From: a virus
Length of the DNA: 40,170 nucleotides
Strand: one strand, 5' to 3'
Virus record (IMG/VR): IMGVR_UViG_3300027749_000221
Location: 1-40,170 of that record
Shown one piece after another: positions 32,143 through 40,170 of the stretch. The notes under the pieces are model-generated. The model was not told where the DNA came from and made no database searches. It saw only the letters and a list, made by a program, of their open reading frames with translations. Each line of letters starts with the position of its first letter. The first letter of the stretch is position 1. A program made the translations under genes and the position numbers.

Positions 32143-32643
32143 ATGATTTCGATCCCCTTCACTCCAAGAGAAGTGCAAGCCACCGAATGGCGTTTACAAC
32201 AAATATATGACGCTGCCGCCTTGGGGCTAAAAGGTGACAAGCTTGCCTTAGCCGCAGGAATGTTACCTTCCGAATATCGACAGTTATGTCAGCTCGACCC
32301 TGTTGCTGAAATGGCAGCGTTGAAAGGCGCAGCCGATGGAGAATTGGAAGCGTCAACTCAGTTAAGAGAAGCTGCCAGAAACGGCGACGCTAAAGCGGCG
32401 CTGTCAATCCTGCAACACGCTCATGGTTGGACTGCCAAGCAAGAAATATCCATGTCAATTGAAACTATCAATATACAATCTGCCCTAGATGAAGCACGCA
32501 GTCGCGTCATGGAAAAGATGGTTGTTGATGTTCCACACGTTACACTTACAACCAAGGACATTAATGGCACAACAACCAATATACCGACCAGACGAAGAAC
32601 AAACGCTGATGGTGGAGTTATGGTCGCCAAAGATAGCGGATGA
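32143..32643 (+). CDS. terS: terminase small subunit
   Basis: 166 aa. The N-terminal helices (REVQATEWRLQQIYDAAALG, DKLALAAGMLPSEYRQLCQL) form an HTH-like DNA recognition domain. Helical middle (QLREAARNGDAKAALSILQH, HGWTAKQEISMSIETINIQS) and variable C-terminus. Recognises the packaging start on phage DNA and loads TerL. Placed right before TerL, overlapping it by 80 nt in another frame. A diverged copy lies at 39099: the first ~120 residues are about nine in ten identical, while the segment before the C-terminus differs and is 5 residues shorter. Confidence 0.85.
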   Translation: MISIPFTPREVQATEWRLQQIYDAAALGLKGDKLALAAGMLPSEYRQLCQLDPVAEMAALKGAADGELEASTQLREAARNGDAKAALSILQHAHGWTAKQEISMSIETINIQSALDEARSRVMEKMVVDVPHVTLTTKDINGTTTNIPTRRRTNADGGVMVAKDSG

Positions 32644-34093
32644 TCCCGAAGCGTTTGTGCTGTTCGTGTTCCCTTGGGGGAAGAAGAACACCCCACTAGA
32701 ACACTTTCACGGGCCGAGGAAATGGCAACGTGAAGTGCTAAGGGATATTGCTAACCATATTAAGGAGAATAAAGGTGAAATCGACATGTCAACTCTGCGT
32801 TCTGCTGTCTCCTCAGGACGGGGGATTGGTAAGTCTGCGTTAGTGGCGTGGCTAATATTGTGGATGTTGACCACACGGGTAGGCTCAACGGTGATCGTGT
32901 CGGCTAACTCAGAGAGTCAGCTAAAGTCCGTGACCTGGGGTGAACTGTCACGGTGGTACGCCATGTCGATTAACACGCATTGGTTTGAACTGTCTGCTAC
33001 TAAGATGGCTCCCGCTACATGGTTGACCACACTGGTTGAAAATCAACTGAAGAAGGGTACACGGTATTGGGGCGCAGAAGGGAAATTGTGGAGCGCTGAG
33101 AACCCTGACAGTTATGCGGGTGTTCACAACCATGACGGAATGATGCTGATCTTTGACGAAGCATCAGGTATACCTAATGAGATATGGTCGGTAGGGGCTG
33201 GTTTCTTTACTGAAAACATTCTTGATCGGTACTGGTTTGCTTTTAGTAACCCTAGACGGAATGAAGGGTACTTTTTTGAGTGCTTTCATGGAAAACGAGC
33301 GTTTTGGAAAAGTCGGACAGTGGACGCAAGAACTGTCGAGGATACCGACAAGCAAGTGTATGAGCAAATCATTGCGGAATATGGTGAAGATTCCTCCCAA
33401 GCACGAGTGGAAGTGTACGGTGAATTTCCGTCAGCGGGAGAGGATCAGTTCATTTCACCTGACATTATCGAAGATGCGTTTCAGCGTCCTCAATATAAGG
33501 ATACGACTGCTCCTATTGTTATCGGTGTTGATCCTGCACGAGGCGGGGCTGACTCAACGGTGATTGTGGTCAGGCAAGGGCGTGACATCATCAACATTAA
33601 ACGCTACTCCGGAGAGGATACGATGGCGATTGTTGGGCGAGTGATTGAGGCGATTGAACAGTACCGCCCCACACTGACGGTGATCGATGAAGGAGGGCTG
33701 GGGTATGGTATTCTTGATCGCTTGGTGGAGCAACGGTACAAGGTCAGGGGCGTGAATTTTGGTTGGAAGGCGACTAATGCTATCATGTGGGGCAACAAAC
33801 GTGCTGAGATGTGGGGAACCATGAGGGACTGGTTGAAAACTGCCAGCATTAAGGAGGATAGGCAACTGAAGTCAGATTTAATAGGGCCTATGAAGAAACC
33901 TAATTCGTCAGGTACAATCTTCTTAGAAGGTAAGAAAGAAATGCGGTCTAGGGGCCTAGCCTCACCTGACGCAGCGGATGCATTAGCGGTTACTTTTGCT
34001 TTCCCTGTCGCTCAACGCGAACAACGGGAGCAACGCGAACAACGACCAAACAATTCATCCGGGGGTAGTGGTGGTTCTTGGATGGGCGCTTAA
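32564..34093 (+). CDS. terL: terminase large subunit
   Basis: 509 aa from ATG 32564 (MAQQPIYRPDEEQ) with AAGGAC upstream; the frame opens earlier but the second copy at 39505 confirms this start. ATPase: Walker A SSGRGIGKSAL (GKS 89-91), Walker B MLIFDEASG (D198, E199). Nuclease: VIGVDPARGGADST (D323), VIDEGG (D375) and SPDAADAL (D469, D472), the RNase H-fold metal ligands. C-terminus has an (R)EQREQ repeat. Packages DNA into the prohead through the adjacent portal. All catalytic residues are present. Confidence 0.93.
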   Translation: MAQQPIYRPDEEQTLMVELWSPKIADDPEAFVLFVFPWGKKNTPLEHFHGPRKWQREVLRDIANHIKENKGEIDMSTLRSAVSSGRGIGKSALVAWLILWMLTTRVGSTVIVSANSESQLKSVTWGELSRWYAMSINTHWFELSATKMAPATWLTTLVENQLKKGTRYWGAEGKLWSAENPDSYAGVHNHDGMMLIFDEASGIPNEIWSVGAGFFTENILDRYWFAFSNPRRNEGYFFECFHGKRAFWKSRTVDARTVEDTDKQVYEQIIAEYGEDSSQARVEVYGEFPSAGEDQFISPDIIEDAFQRPQYKDTTAPIVIGVDPARGGADSTVIVVRQGRDIINIKRYSGEDTMAIVGRVIEAIEQYRPTLTVIDEGGLGYGILDRLVEQRYKVRGVNFGWKATNAIMWGNKRAEMWGTMRDWLKTASIKEDRQLKSDLIGPMKKPNSSGTIFLEGKKEMRSRGLASPDAADALAVTFAFPVAQREQREQREQRPNNSSGGSGGSWMGA

Positions 34094-34114
34094 CATTTTA
34101 ATAGTTTAGGAATT

Positions 34115-36283
34115 ATGATGAATAAAGATATAGATTCAATAATGGCGTCCTTTGAAGATGCGGATGTGGAAACAGACCAAGATCAAATGGATGAAGATAC
34201 GCTAAAGGACATACGCGAACGCTTTAGTTCAGCTATAGAGTTTACGGCTACAAATAGACAAGAAATGTTGGATGACATTCGTTTTGCACGCTTAGGCGAT
34301 CAATGGCCTGAGTCTGCAAAGTATGACCGTAATCGCCCAGGTAAAGAAAGACCAATGTTGGTCATTAATCGCTTGCTTCAGTATCGTGACCGTGTGGTCA
34401 ATGAGATTCGTCAGAACACACCGAGTATTCGTATTCGTCCGGTCAACGATGAAGCCGATCAGGAAACAGCGGAAGTGTTGCAAGGGTTGATTCGTCACAT
34501 TCAGGACAACAGCAATGCTGGGATGGCTTACGATACCGCTGTTGAATCACAAGTGGATATGGGTATTGGCTATGTGCGTATTCGTAACGACTGGGCAAAT
34601 GATGATTCATTTGACCAAGAGATTTACATTGACCGGATACCTGACCCTTTTAAGGTGTACATGGATCCGCACAGCAAATCACCGGATGGCTCTGATGCCG
34701 AATGGTGTATTTTAGCTGAAGAAATATCTAAAGATGAATTTGAGCGATTGTACCCAGGTGTTGAAGAAACGCATTTTGATGATGCAGGTAATGGTGATGC
34801 TCAAGGTTGGTTTACCAAGGACAGCGTTCGTATTGCTGAATACTATTATATAGAGCATGAAGAAGTCGAGATAACTGACCCACAAGACCCAACGCAAGTG
34901 CGTATAGCTGATAAAAAACGCTGTATGTGGTGTAAGGCTACTGGCGATACTATTTTAGAGCGTGGTGAGCTTCCTACAAAGTATATCCCTATTGTTCCGG
35001 TTATCGGGCATGAATTATGGCTACAAGGTAGACGCTATTTATCAGGATTAATCCGCAATGCTAAAGATGCTCAACGTTTATATAACTATTATCTATCTGC
35101 TAATGCTGAAAATGTCGCTTTATCTCCTAAAGCTCCATTTATAGGCGTAGCAGGGCAATTTGAAACTGACCCTAATTGGGGAAGGGTAAACAAAGAATCA
35201 GTTGCATACCTTGAATATGACCCCGTATCGATAGCTGGAACACCTGTTGGCTCACCTCAACGGGCGATGCCTCCGCAATCTAGCCCTGCGATCATGCAAG
35301 CTATTCAATTAGCTGAAAATGACATCATGCAAAGCATGGGGATTTACCAACCAACGCTAGGCGCTCAGTCTAACGAAACGTCCGGTAGAGCCTTGTTATT
35401 GAGGCAAAAACAGGCTGACATTAATACGTTCCATTATCAGGACAACTTATCACGTTCAGTCCGTCAAATAGGCCGAGTCGTCTTGGATATGATTCCTAAA
35501 GTCTATGATCGTCCTAGAGTTGCACGTATTTTAGGTGAAGATGGAACGCCAAGAACTGTTCAGCTTAATCCTAACATTCAAACGCCGTCTGCTAATACTG
35601 AAAATAGCGCTATCGATTCTATATTTAATCCGACTATTGGACGTTATGATGTGGTTTGTGATGCTGGCCCTTCTTATGCAACTAAACGCGATGAAGCCGC
35701 CACGATGATGTTGACTTTAACCCAAGCAAATCCAGCGCTATTTAATATCATTGGCGATTTGATGTTGAAAAACATGGATTGGCCTGGAGCTGAAGAAATT
35801 AGTAAGCGTTTGCAAGCAATGTTACCTCCACAATTGCAAGCTCAAGCTAAGAGCGGGGATAAAATCAGCCCTGAAGTTTTACAAGCTCAACAAATGATGG
35901 ATCAATTAGCAGGGCAAATGGAACACATGGGCCAAGAAATAGCTCAACTCCGTGACCAACGCTCGATTGAACTTCAAAAACAAGAACGTGAATGGTTTGA
36001 AGCCCAAACTAAACGTATGGATGTGGAAGGTAAAATTATGATGACTGATAGCCAATTACAGGCTGCGGTTAGAGAGAATTTAACATTGATGATGGGGATG
36101 GGAACTCAAGAATTAGTAGAAAATAATGCAGAATTTGAACGATTAGAAATGCAGCCCCCTATGCAACCTCAAGGTATGCCTCAAGGCGCACCACAAGGTC
36201 AGCCTATGCGACCCGGTGCTATGCGGAAGGAACCCGATATTGCAGCATTAACAAGTGAAGCTAAACCAGGAGAATCTATATGA
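34115..36283 (+). CDS. portal protein, P22-like
   Basis: 722 aa against 725 in P22. Typical segments: RFSSAIEFTATNRQEMLDDI, FARLGDQWPESAKYDRNRPG, RPMLVINRLLQYRDRVVNEI, DMGIGYVRIRNDWANDDSFD and YIDRIPDPFKVYMDP. The long Gln/Met-rich helical C-terminus (LQAQQMMDQLAGQMEHMGQE..., MQPPMQPQGMPQGAPQGQP) corresponds to the barrel of P22 portals. Dodecameric DNA channel and motor dock at the capsid vertex. ATG at 34115 or 34118 after AGGA. The stop overlaps the scaffold start (ATGA). Confidence 0.88.
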   Translation: MMNKDIDSIMASFEDADVETDQDQMDEDTLKDIRERFSSAIEFTATNRQEMLDDIRFARLGDQWPESAKYDRNRPGKERPMLVINRLLQYRDRVVNEIRQNTPSIRIRPVNDEADQETAEVLQGLIRHIQDNSNAGMAYDTAVESQVDMGIGYVRIRNDWANDDSFDQEIYIDRIPDPFKVYMDPHSKSPDGSDAEWCILAEEISKDEFERLYPGVEETHFDDAGNGDAQGWFTKDSVRIAEYYYIEHEEVEITDPQDPTQVRIADKKRCMWCKATGDTILERGELPTKYIPIVPVIGHELWLQGRRYLSGLIRNAKDAQRLYNYYLSANAENVALSPKAPFIGVAGQFETDPNWGRVNKESVAYLEYDPVSIAGTPVGSPQRAMPPQSSPAIMQAIQLAENDIMQSMGIYQPTLGAQSNETSGRALLLRQKQADINTFHYQDNLSRSVRQIGRVVLDMIPKVYDRPRVARILGEDGTPRTVQLNPNIQTPSANTENSAIDSIFNPTIGRYDVVCDAGPSYATKRDEAATMMLTLTQANPALFNIIGDLMLKNMDWPGAEEISKRLQAMLPPQLQAQAKSGDKISPEVLQAQQMMDQLAGQMEHMGQEIAQLRDQRSIELQKQEREWFEAQTKRMDVEGKIMMTDSQLQAAVRENLTLMMGMGTQELVENNAEFERLEMQPPMQPQGMPQGAPQGQPMRPGAMRKEPDIAALTSEAKPGESI

Positions 36284-37092
36284 GCGATGAAATTGAAATT
36301 GAAAGTCCAGTAGAGGTTCAAGAAGTTGAATCTGAAGTTGAATCTGAAACGGTAGAGCCGTCCGAAGAAGTTGCCGAAGCTGATCCTTGGTATAAAAAAC
36401 GGATTGATGAACTGACTAAAGATAAGCATGATGCCAGAAGGCAAGCTGAACGCTTAGAACAAATGCTTGAAAAACAAGAGCAAATCCTTAGACAGTATTC
36501 ACCTATTCAAGAGCCATCAGCATTAGCACCACCTGAACCATCGCAATTTGCAGGCGGTCAGTACGATCCTCGGTATATGGACGCAATGATGCAATATACC
36601 CGTGAATCTGCGGTTATGGAGGCTAAACAAGCGGTTGCGCAGGAATATGAGCAAAGAGCAAGAGCGCAAACACAGCAAGTTGCACAAGCGAAATTAGAAA
36701 CTGCGGAAGCCGCAGCTCGTGTTAGATATGCGGATTATGATTCAATTATTGAAAGAATCACTTCAGATCCGATACTGGCTCAAAATCAGACTATTAGAGA
36801 AGCTATATTAGGAATGGAAAACGGCCCTGATATAGCCTATCAATTAGGTCGTAATCTTGATGTAGCCTATGAAATATCTAATATGTCACCTATACAAGCT
36901 GGAATGAGGTTAGCGTCAATTATAAGACAAGACGCTAAATCAAGCACAGCGCCTAAGCCTATCAGACCGATTAACGGTACGGGTGGCACTGTGAATAACG
37001 CTAAATCCTATGCTGAAATGTCTACTTCAGAATATATAGCTGCTCGTAATGCTGAAGATAGAGCAAAATTAGTTGCTCGCATGAAACGATAA
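36280..37092 (+). CDS. capsid scaffolding protein
   Basis: 270 aa between portal and coat. Very acidic N-terminus (EIEIESPVEVQEVESEVESE), long predicted coiled coil (KDKHDARRQAERLEQMLEKQ, KQAVAQEYEQRARAQTQQVA), basic C-terminus (NAEDRAKLVARMKR) as in coat-binding ends of P22-type scaffolds. Guides prohead assembly and leaves before or during packaging. Coupled to the portal gene by ATGA; a strong terminator follows it, so coat is expressed separately. Confidence 0.8.
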   Translation: MSDEIEIESPVEVQEVESEVESETVEPSEEVAEADPWYKKRIDELTKDKHDARRQAERLEQMLEKQEQILRQYSPIQEPSALAPPEPSQFAGGQYDPRYMDAMMQYTRESAVMEAKQAVAQEYEQRARAQTQQVAQAKLETAEAAARVRYADYDSIIERITSDPILAQNQTIREAILGMENGPDIAYQLGRNLDVAYEISNMSPIQAGMRLASIIRQDAKSSTAPKPIRPINGTGGTVNNAKSYAEMSTSEYIAARNAEDRAKLVARMKR

Positions 37093-37101
37093 CCCCACTC
37101 A

Positions 37102-37132
37102 CCGCCAATAAAACTTATTGGCGGTATTTTTT
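37102..37132 (+). terminator. rho-independent terminator between scaffold and coat
   Basis: Perfect 10-bp stem CCGCCAATAA / TTATTGGCGG (37102-37111, 37115-37124), loop AAC, then TATTTTTT. Ends the terminase-portal-scaffold transcript ten bases after the scaffold stop. Confidence 0.92.
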
Positions 37133-37150
37133 ATGTACATCTTAAATAGT

Positions 37151-37164
37151 TTATGGTATATAAT
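37151..37164 (+). promoter_or_regulatory. extended -10 promoter of the coat gene
   Basis: TTATGGTATATAAT: TGG followed by TATATA/TATAAT (37157-37164). Same TTATGGTATA as at 24984. Start expected at about 37169-37171. Gives the coat gene its own strong transcript after the terminator. Confidence 0.6.
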
Positions 37165-37169
37165 ATCCC

Positions 37170-37296
37170 CACGTCTATTTAAGCTTTTGCCTGCTTAGAT
37201 AGTTAGGCAACCTCAGTACAGATAATTCGAGGGATTGGCTCCCATCTGGAATAAAATCAGGCTAAACACCTTTTTCTTTTCATTTGGAGTATATAA
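37170..37296 (+). ncRNA. structured leader RNA of the major coat gene
   Basis: P1: CTATTTAAGC / GCTTAGATAG (37175-37184, 37193-37202), 10 bp with one G-U. Its loop TTGCCT (37187-37192) is exactly complementary to AGGCAA (37205-37210), giving a pseudoknot or an exclusive alternative hairpin. P2: CAGAT / ATCTG (37219-37223, 37244-37248) with GGGA / TCCC inside (37231-37234, 37240-37243); CCTC (37211-37214) can also pair GAGG (37229-37232). CTCC (37239-37242) could pair the ribosome site GGAG (37286-37289). Pairings found by eye. Confidence 0.5.
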
Positions 37297-38550
37297 ATGG
37301 CTAATCAGCTGCTTACCATAAGCATGATTACAAACGAAGCATTGCGGGTCTTGACCAACAGCTTAGTTTTTACTCGTGCAATCAGTCGTCAATATGATGA
37401 CAAATTCGCTATTGAAGGCGCAAAAATCGGTACTACCATTAACTTGAGAAAACCTCCTCGTTATGTTGGTAGATCAGGCCCTGCACTTCAAATTGAATCT
37501 TCTGTTGAAACTTACGTTCCATTAACTCTGAACACTCAGTTCGGTGTTGATATGGCGTTTACAACTCAAGATTTGAGCTTAAACATTTCTGACTTCTCTG
37601 ACAGATTTATCAAACCAGCTATTGCGGCAATTGCTAATAAGATCGATTACGATGGTCTACAACAATTTCTAAACGTATATAATATGGTTGGTACTCCTGG
37701 TCAATTGTCCGGTACACCAACTCAAGCTCAGTCTTTAGCTACAATCTTAGCTGCTCGTGCTAGATTGAACCAAGAAGCTGCGCCTGTTGATGAACTCCGT
37801 CACATTGTTGTCGATCCTACTATTGATGTTGGTCTAGTTTCTGGTTTGACTAACTTGTTCAACCCACAAGGTGTTATTTCTGAAATATTCAAGAAAGGCG
37901 CAATGGGCGACAGCACTTTAGGCTTCAACTTTGCAATGGATCAAAACGTAGGTAACTTTACTTCAGGAACTTTCATTGTTGGTACTGATACAATCGCTGT
38001 AGCTGCACAAGCTGGCGGCGCTGTTCAAACTAACGCTGCAACAACTTTTGGTTTAACTGCTACTATTTCAAACGGTAAAACATTAACTCAAGGTACTGTT
38101 TTCACAATACCTGGCGTTTATGCTGTGAACCCACAAAACCGTCAATCAACTGGTACACTGCGTAATTTCGTAGTAACTGCGTTGACTACTGGCACTGGTT
38201 CTTCACAAACTGTTCAAGTATCACCAACACCTGTCTTTAGCGGTCAATTCCAAAACGTAACTAGCACTGGCGGTACTATTGCTTCTGGCAATGCTACTGT
38301 AATTTCTGGTTCTGCTAGTGCAAGCTATGCTAACGCTATCGCTTTCCATCGCGATGCTTTTGCTCTTGGTACTGCTGATCTGTTATTGCCACAAGGTGTT
38401 GATATGGCTGGACGTGCGTCTGCTGATGGTATGTCAATTCGTTTGGTTCGCCAATACGATATTAACTCTGACCAATTGCCGACTCGTCTTGATGTTCTTT
38501 ATGGTTTCAGCACAGTTTATCCTGAGCTGGCTTGCCGTATCACTGGTTAA
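37297..38550 (+). CDS. major coat protein, P22 gp5-like
   Basis: 417 aa (P22 gp5 is 430). Begins MANQLLTISMITNEALRVLT; then INLRKPPRYVGRSGPALQIE, PLTLNTQFGVDMAFTTQDLS and FIKPAIAAIANKIDYDGLQQ, the HK97-fold N-arm/E-loop/spine order of the P22 coat family. The Thr/Ala/Gly-rich segment ~220-340 probably holds the inserted I-domain. C-terminus AFHRDAFALGTADLLLPQGV then DVLYGFSTVYPELACRI is typical of the family. Ribosome site GGAG seven bases before the ATG. Expressed from its own promoter and structured leader. Confidence 0.88.
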   Translation: MANQLLTISMITNEALRVLTNSLVFTRAISRQYDDKFAIEGAKIGTTINLRKPPRYVGRSGPALQIESSVETYVPLTLNTQFGVDMAFTTQDLSLNISDFSDRFIKPAIAAIANKIDYDGLQQFLNVYNMVGTPGQLSGTPTQAQSLATILAARARLNQEAAPVDELRHIVVDPTIDVGLVSGLTNLFNPQGVISEIFKKGAMGDSTLGFNFAMDQNVGNFTSGTFIVGTDTIAVAAQAGGAVQTNAATTFGLTATISNGKTLTQGTVFTIPGVYAVNPQNRQSTGTLRNFVVTALTTGTGSSQTVQVSPTPVFSGQFQNVTSTGGTIASGNATVISGSASASYANAIAFHRDAFALGTADLLLPQGVDMAGRASADGMSIRLVRQYDINSDQLPTRLDVLYGFSTVYPELACRITG

Positions 38551-38562
38551 TAGGAGTTTAAT

Positions 38563-38937
38563 ATGAGTAATCCAGGCCCTAATGTAGTTGCAGTTACGTC
38601 AATTCGTGCTACAGCTATTGTATCGTTAGCAGTAACTCCTGTTGCGGTTTTAACTATCACAACTGCTGAACAAGATTTTACTCTTGCTGGCGTTGCGGTA
38701 GGTGATTTTGTATCCGTATCAACTACAGCAGCTCAAACTGCTGGCGTTGCTATAGCGGGTGCAAGAGTAAAATCTGCTAACACTATCAGTATCACTTATG
38801 TAAACCCAACTGCAGCAACTAAAACGCCTGCTGCGGATACATATTTAGTTCAAATTGTCCGTTCTTATCCTGTTGTTACTGACTTCATGTCAGCATCACC
38901 AAGTAACTACGGCGCAATTCCAACTAACAACCCATAG
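38563..38937 (+). CDS. probable capsid accessory/decoration protein, 124 aa
   Basis: MSNPGPNVVAVTSIRATAIV, rich in Val, Thr and Ala with regular beta-strand alternation (AEQDFTLAGVAVGDFVSVST, VKSANTISITYVNPTAATKT) and no membrane or enzyme motif. Located 12 nt after coat, with AGGAG, and before a half terminator; decoration or head-completion proteins often stand here. I do not recognise the family, so the role is from position and composition. Confidence 0.65.
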   Translation: MSNPGPNVVAVTSIRATAIVSLAVTPVAVLTITTAEQDFTLAGVAVGDFVSVSTTAAQTAGVAIAGARVKSANTISITYVNPTAATKTPAADTYLVQIVRSYPVVTDFMSASPSNYGAIPTNNP

Positions 38938-39098
38938 TAAGCTGAAGGCGGGGGGGGGGGGGTATGAGGGGGATTTAAATCGTCGGCTGGTATTGGCCAG
39001 CCCCCACAGTAAATTTTTTATTTTTTACAGGAGTGGCCAAGACTAAAATTTTTTTTTAAAACAAAATGGTGTATGATAAAGCTTTACTAGGAAAACTG
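38938..39098. other. poly-G junction and second terminase-upstream region
   Basis: Holds AAGGCGGG (38945-38952), a 13-G run (38950-38962), then a diverged version of 31932-32142: TATGAGGGGGATTT, hairpin GGCTGG/CCAGCC (38985-38990, 38997-39002), CCCCCACAGTAAATTTTTTA. No gene. The G run is the likely point where unrelated flanks were joined in assembly, or the breakpoint of a real duplication. Confidence 0.7.
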
Positions 39099-39584
39099 AT
39101 GATATCAATCCCATACTCCGCCAGAGAAGTGCAAGCGACAGAAAAGCGCTTACAACAAATATATGATGCTGCCGCATTAGGGTTGAAAGGTGATAAGCTT
39201 GCTTTAGCCGCAGGAATGTTACCCTCCGAATATCGACAGCTTTGTCAGTTAGATCCTGTTGCTGAAATGGCTGCTTTGAAAGGTGCTGCTGATGCAGAAG
39301 TGGAAGCATCAGGGCAGTTAAGAGAAGCCGCACGCAACGGAGATGCTAAAGCTGCGCTATCCATACTACAACATGTACACGGATGGACAGCCAAACAAGA
39401 GATCTCAATGTCAATTGAGACTATAAATATACAGATGGCTCTTGATGAAGCGCGTAGTCGTGTCATTGAAAAGACTGTCATAGACATAGTAGCGGAGAAA
39501 CTAGATGGCCCAACAACCGATATACCGACCGGACGAAGAACAAACATTGATGGTGGAGTTATGGTCGCCAAAGATAGCGGATGA
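39099..39584 (+). CDS. terminase small subunit, second diverged copy
   Basis: 161 aa from ATG 39099 (MISIPYSAREVQATEKRLQQ), chosen because it aligns with the first copy and has AGGA eight bases upstream; the frame opens 11 codons earlier. Same domains as the copy at 32143. Differences are mostly synonymous or conservative, plus a 5-residue gap near residue 134. The intact frame and preference for silent changes show both copies have been under selection, whether in one genome or two. Confidence 0.85.
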   Translation: MISIPYSAREVQATEKRLQQIYDAAALGLKGDKLALAAGMLPSEYRQLCQLDPVAEMAALKGAADAEVEASGQLREAARNGDAKAALSILQHVHGWTAKQEISMSIETINIQMALDEARSRVIEKTVIDIVAEKLDGPTTDIPTGRRTNIDGGVMVAKDSG

Positions 39585-40170
39585 TCCTGAAGCGTTTGTT
39601 CTATTTGTATTTCCCTGGGGTAAAAAGAATACTCCCTTAGAACATTTTCACGGGCCTAGAAAATGGCAGAGAGAAGTGTTAAGGGATATTGCAGAACATA
39701 TAAGAGATAATAAAGGTAAGATAGATATGTCAACCTTGCGTTCTGCTGTCAGTAGTGGACGTGGTATTGGTAAATCTGCACTGGTGTCATGGTTGATATT
39801 ATGGATGTTGTCCACTAGGGTAGGCTCAACGGTGATCGTGTCGGCTAACTCTGAATCACAGCTGAAGTCGGTGACATGGGGTGAGTTGAGTAGATGGTCA
39901 GCGATGCTGATCAACACGCACTGGTTTGAACTGTCGGCTACTAAGTTGACTCCTGCTGTCTGGCTGACGGCTCTGGTTGAGCAACAGCTCAAGAAAGGAA
40001 CGCGGTATTGGGGTGCTGAAGGGAAACTGTGGAGCGCTGAGAATCCAGACAGTTATGCTGGAGTTCACAACCACGATGGTATGATGTTGATCTTTGATGA
40101 GGCATCGGGCATACCCAACGAGATCTGGTCAGTAGGAGCTGGATTCTTTACTGAGAATATCTTAGATAGG
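39505..40170 (+). CDS. terminase large subunit, second diverged copy (cut by window end)
   Basis: The first 222 codons are open to the window edge, reading MAQQPIYRPDEEQTLMVELW as in the copy at 32564. Walker A SSGRGIGKSAL and Walker B MLIFDEASG are intact. Substitutions against copy 1 are few and conservative (IAEHIRDNK for IANHIKENK, WSAMLINTHW for WYAMSINTHW). GGAG lies before the ATG, which overlaps TerS by 80 nt as in copy 1. The 3' end and nuclease domain are not in the window. Confidence 0.85.
   Translation, partial: MAQQPIYRPDEEQTLMVELWSPKIADDPEAFVLFVFPWGKKNTPLEHFHGPRKWQREVLRDIAEHIRDNKGKIDMSTLRSAVSSGRGIGKSALVSWLILWMLSTRVGSTVIVSANSESQLKSVTWGELSRWSAMLINTHWFELSATKLTPAVWLTALVEQQLKKGTRYWGAEGKLWSAENPDSYAGVHNHDGMMLIFDEASGIPNEIWSVGAGFFTENILDR

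Noticed and set aside
38950-38962. G-quadruplex regulatory element
   Set aside because: A single 13-G run at an apparent assembly junction may be a sequencing artefact; its true length is uncertain.
38963-40170. Direct terminal redundancy of the phage genome
   Set aside because: The right-end copy differs from 31932-33230 at many silent sites and in terS length; redundant ends of one genome would be identical.

Overview
This window is almost certainly a tailed-phage genome (Caudoviricetes) with a short, P22-type tail (podovirus morphology). The evidence is a P22-like portal (722 aa), scaffold and P22-type coat protein, homologues of the P22 tail accessory factors gp4 and gp10, and an ordered gp7/gp20/gp16-like ejection-protein trio. 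Nested Rz/Rz1 spanins, the Rz1 copy carrying a lipobox, point to a Gram-negative host. The AT-rich composition and the early EPVAWM/PLYTAPP protein family suggest an aquatic proteobacterium, but the host cannot be fixed from sequence alone. I see no integrase, CI-type repressor, tRNA gene or CRISPR array, so lifestyle is undetermined.

Layout. (1) 39-16123, + strand: adhesion, tail and ejection genes (pectate-lyase-fold tailspike with an S74 chaperone, gp4-like, gp10-like, a repetitive fibre, a sulfotransferase plus 2OG-oxygenase pair, three ejection proteins, a collar fibre), then holin, Rz/Rz1 and an XhlA-like protein. (2) 16120-17317: a GH24 endolysin region split by an inverted HNH endonuclease that leaves a 7-codon copy of the lysozyme start behind. 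(3) 17310-23083, - strand: a tightly overlapping early operon (SNF2 helicase, VRR-NUC nuclease, PAPS-reductase-like ATPase, HTH proteins, paralogous small proteins). (4) 23205-29744, + strand: replication operon (DUF2800 nuclease, probable ssDNA-binding protein, HNH endonuclease, family A DNA polymerase, primase-helicase). (5) 30093-31343, - strand: small early genes including a beta-clamp-like protein and an RHH protein, between a good sigma70 promoter and a strong terminator. (6) 31344-32142: a gene-free region with iterons and a perfect 20-bp-arm palindrome, the best origin/operator candidate. (7) 32143-38937, + strand: small and large terminase, portal, scaffold, coat and a probable capsid accessory protein.

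The right end (38938-40170) is unusual: after a 13-G run the window enters a second, diverged copy of the region upstream of the terminase, the small terminase and the first 222 codons of the large terminase. The first bases of the window look like the missing right half of a terminator whose left half lies just before that G run. The simplest reading is a circularly mapping genome of about 38.95 kb whose assembly jumped at poly-G into a related phage; a genuine second terminase is the alternative.

The most interesting non-coding structures are the iteron/palindrome region, and two modules (24961-25082 and 37102-37296) with the same architecture: terminator, extended -10 promoter with TTATGGTATA, 5'-proximal RNA hairpin, long leader, gene. 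The second of these leads the major coat gene and could be an undescribed leader RNA.
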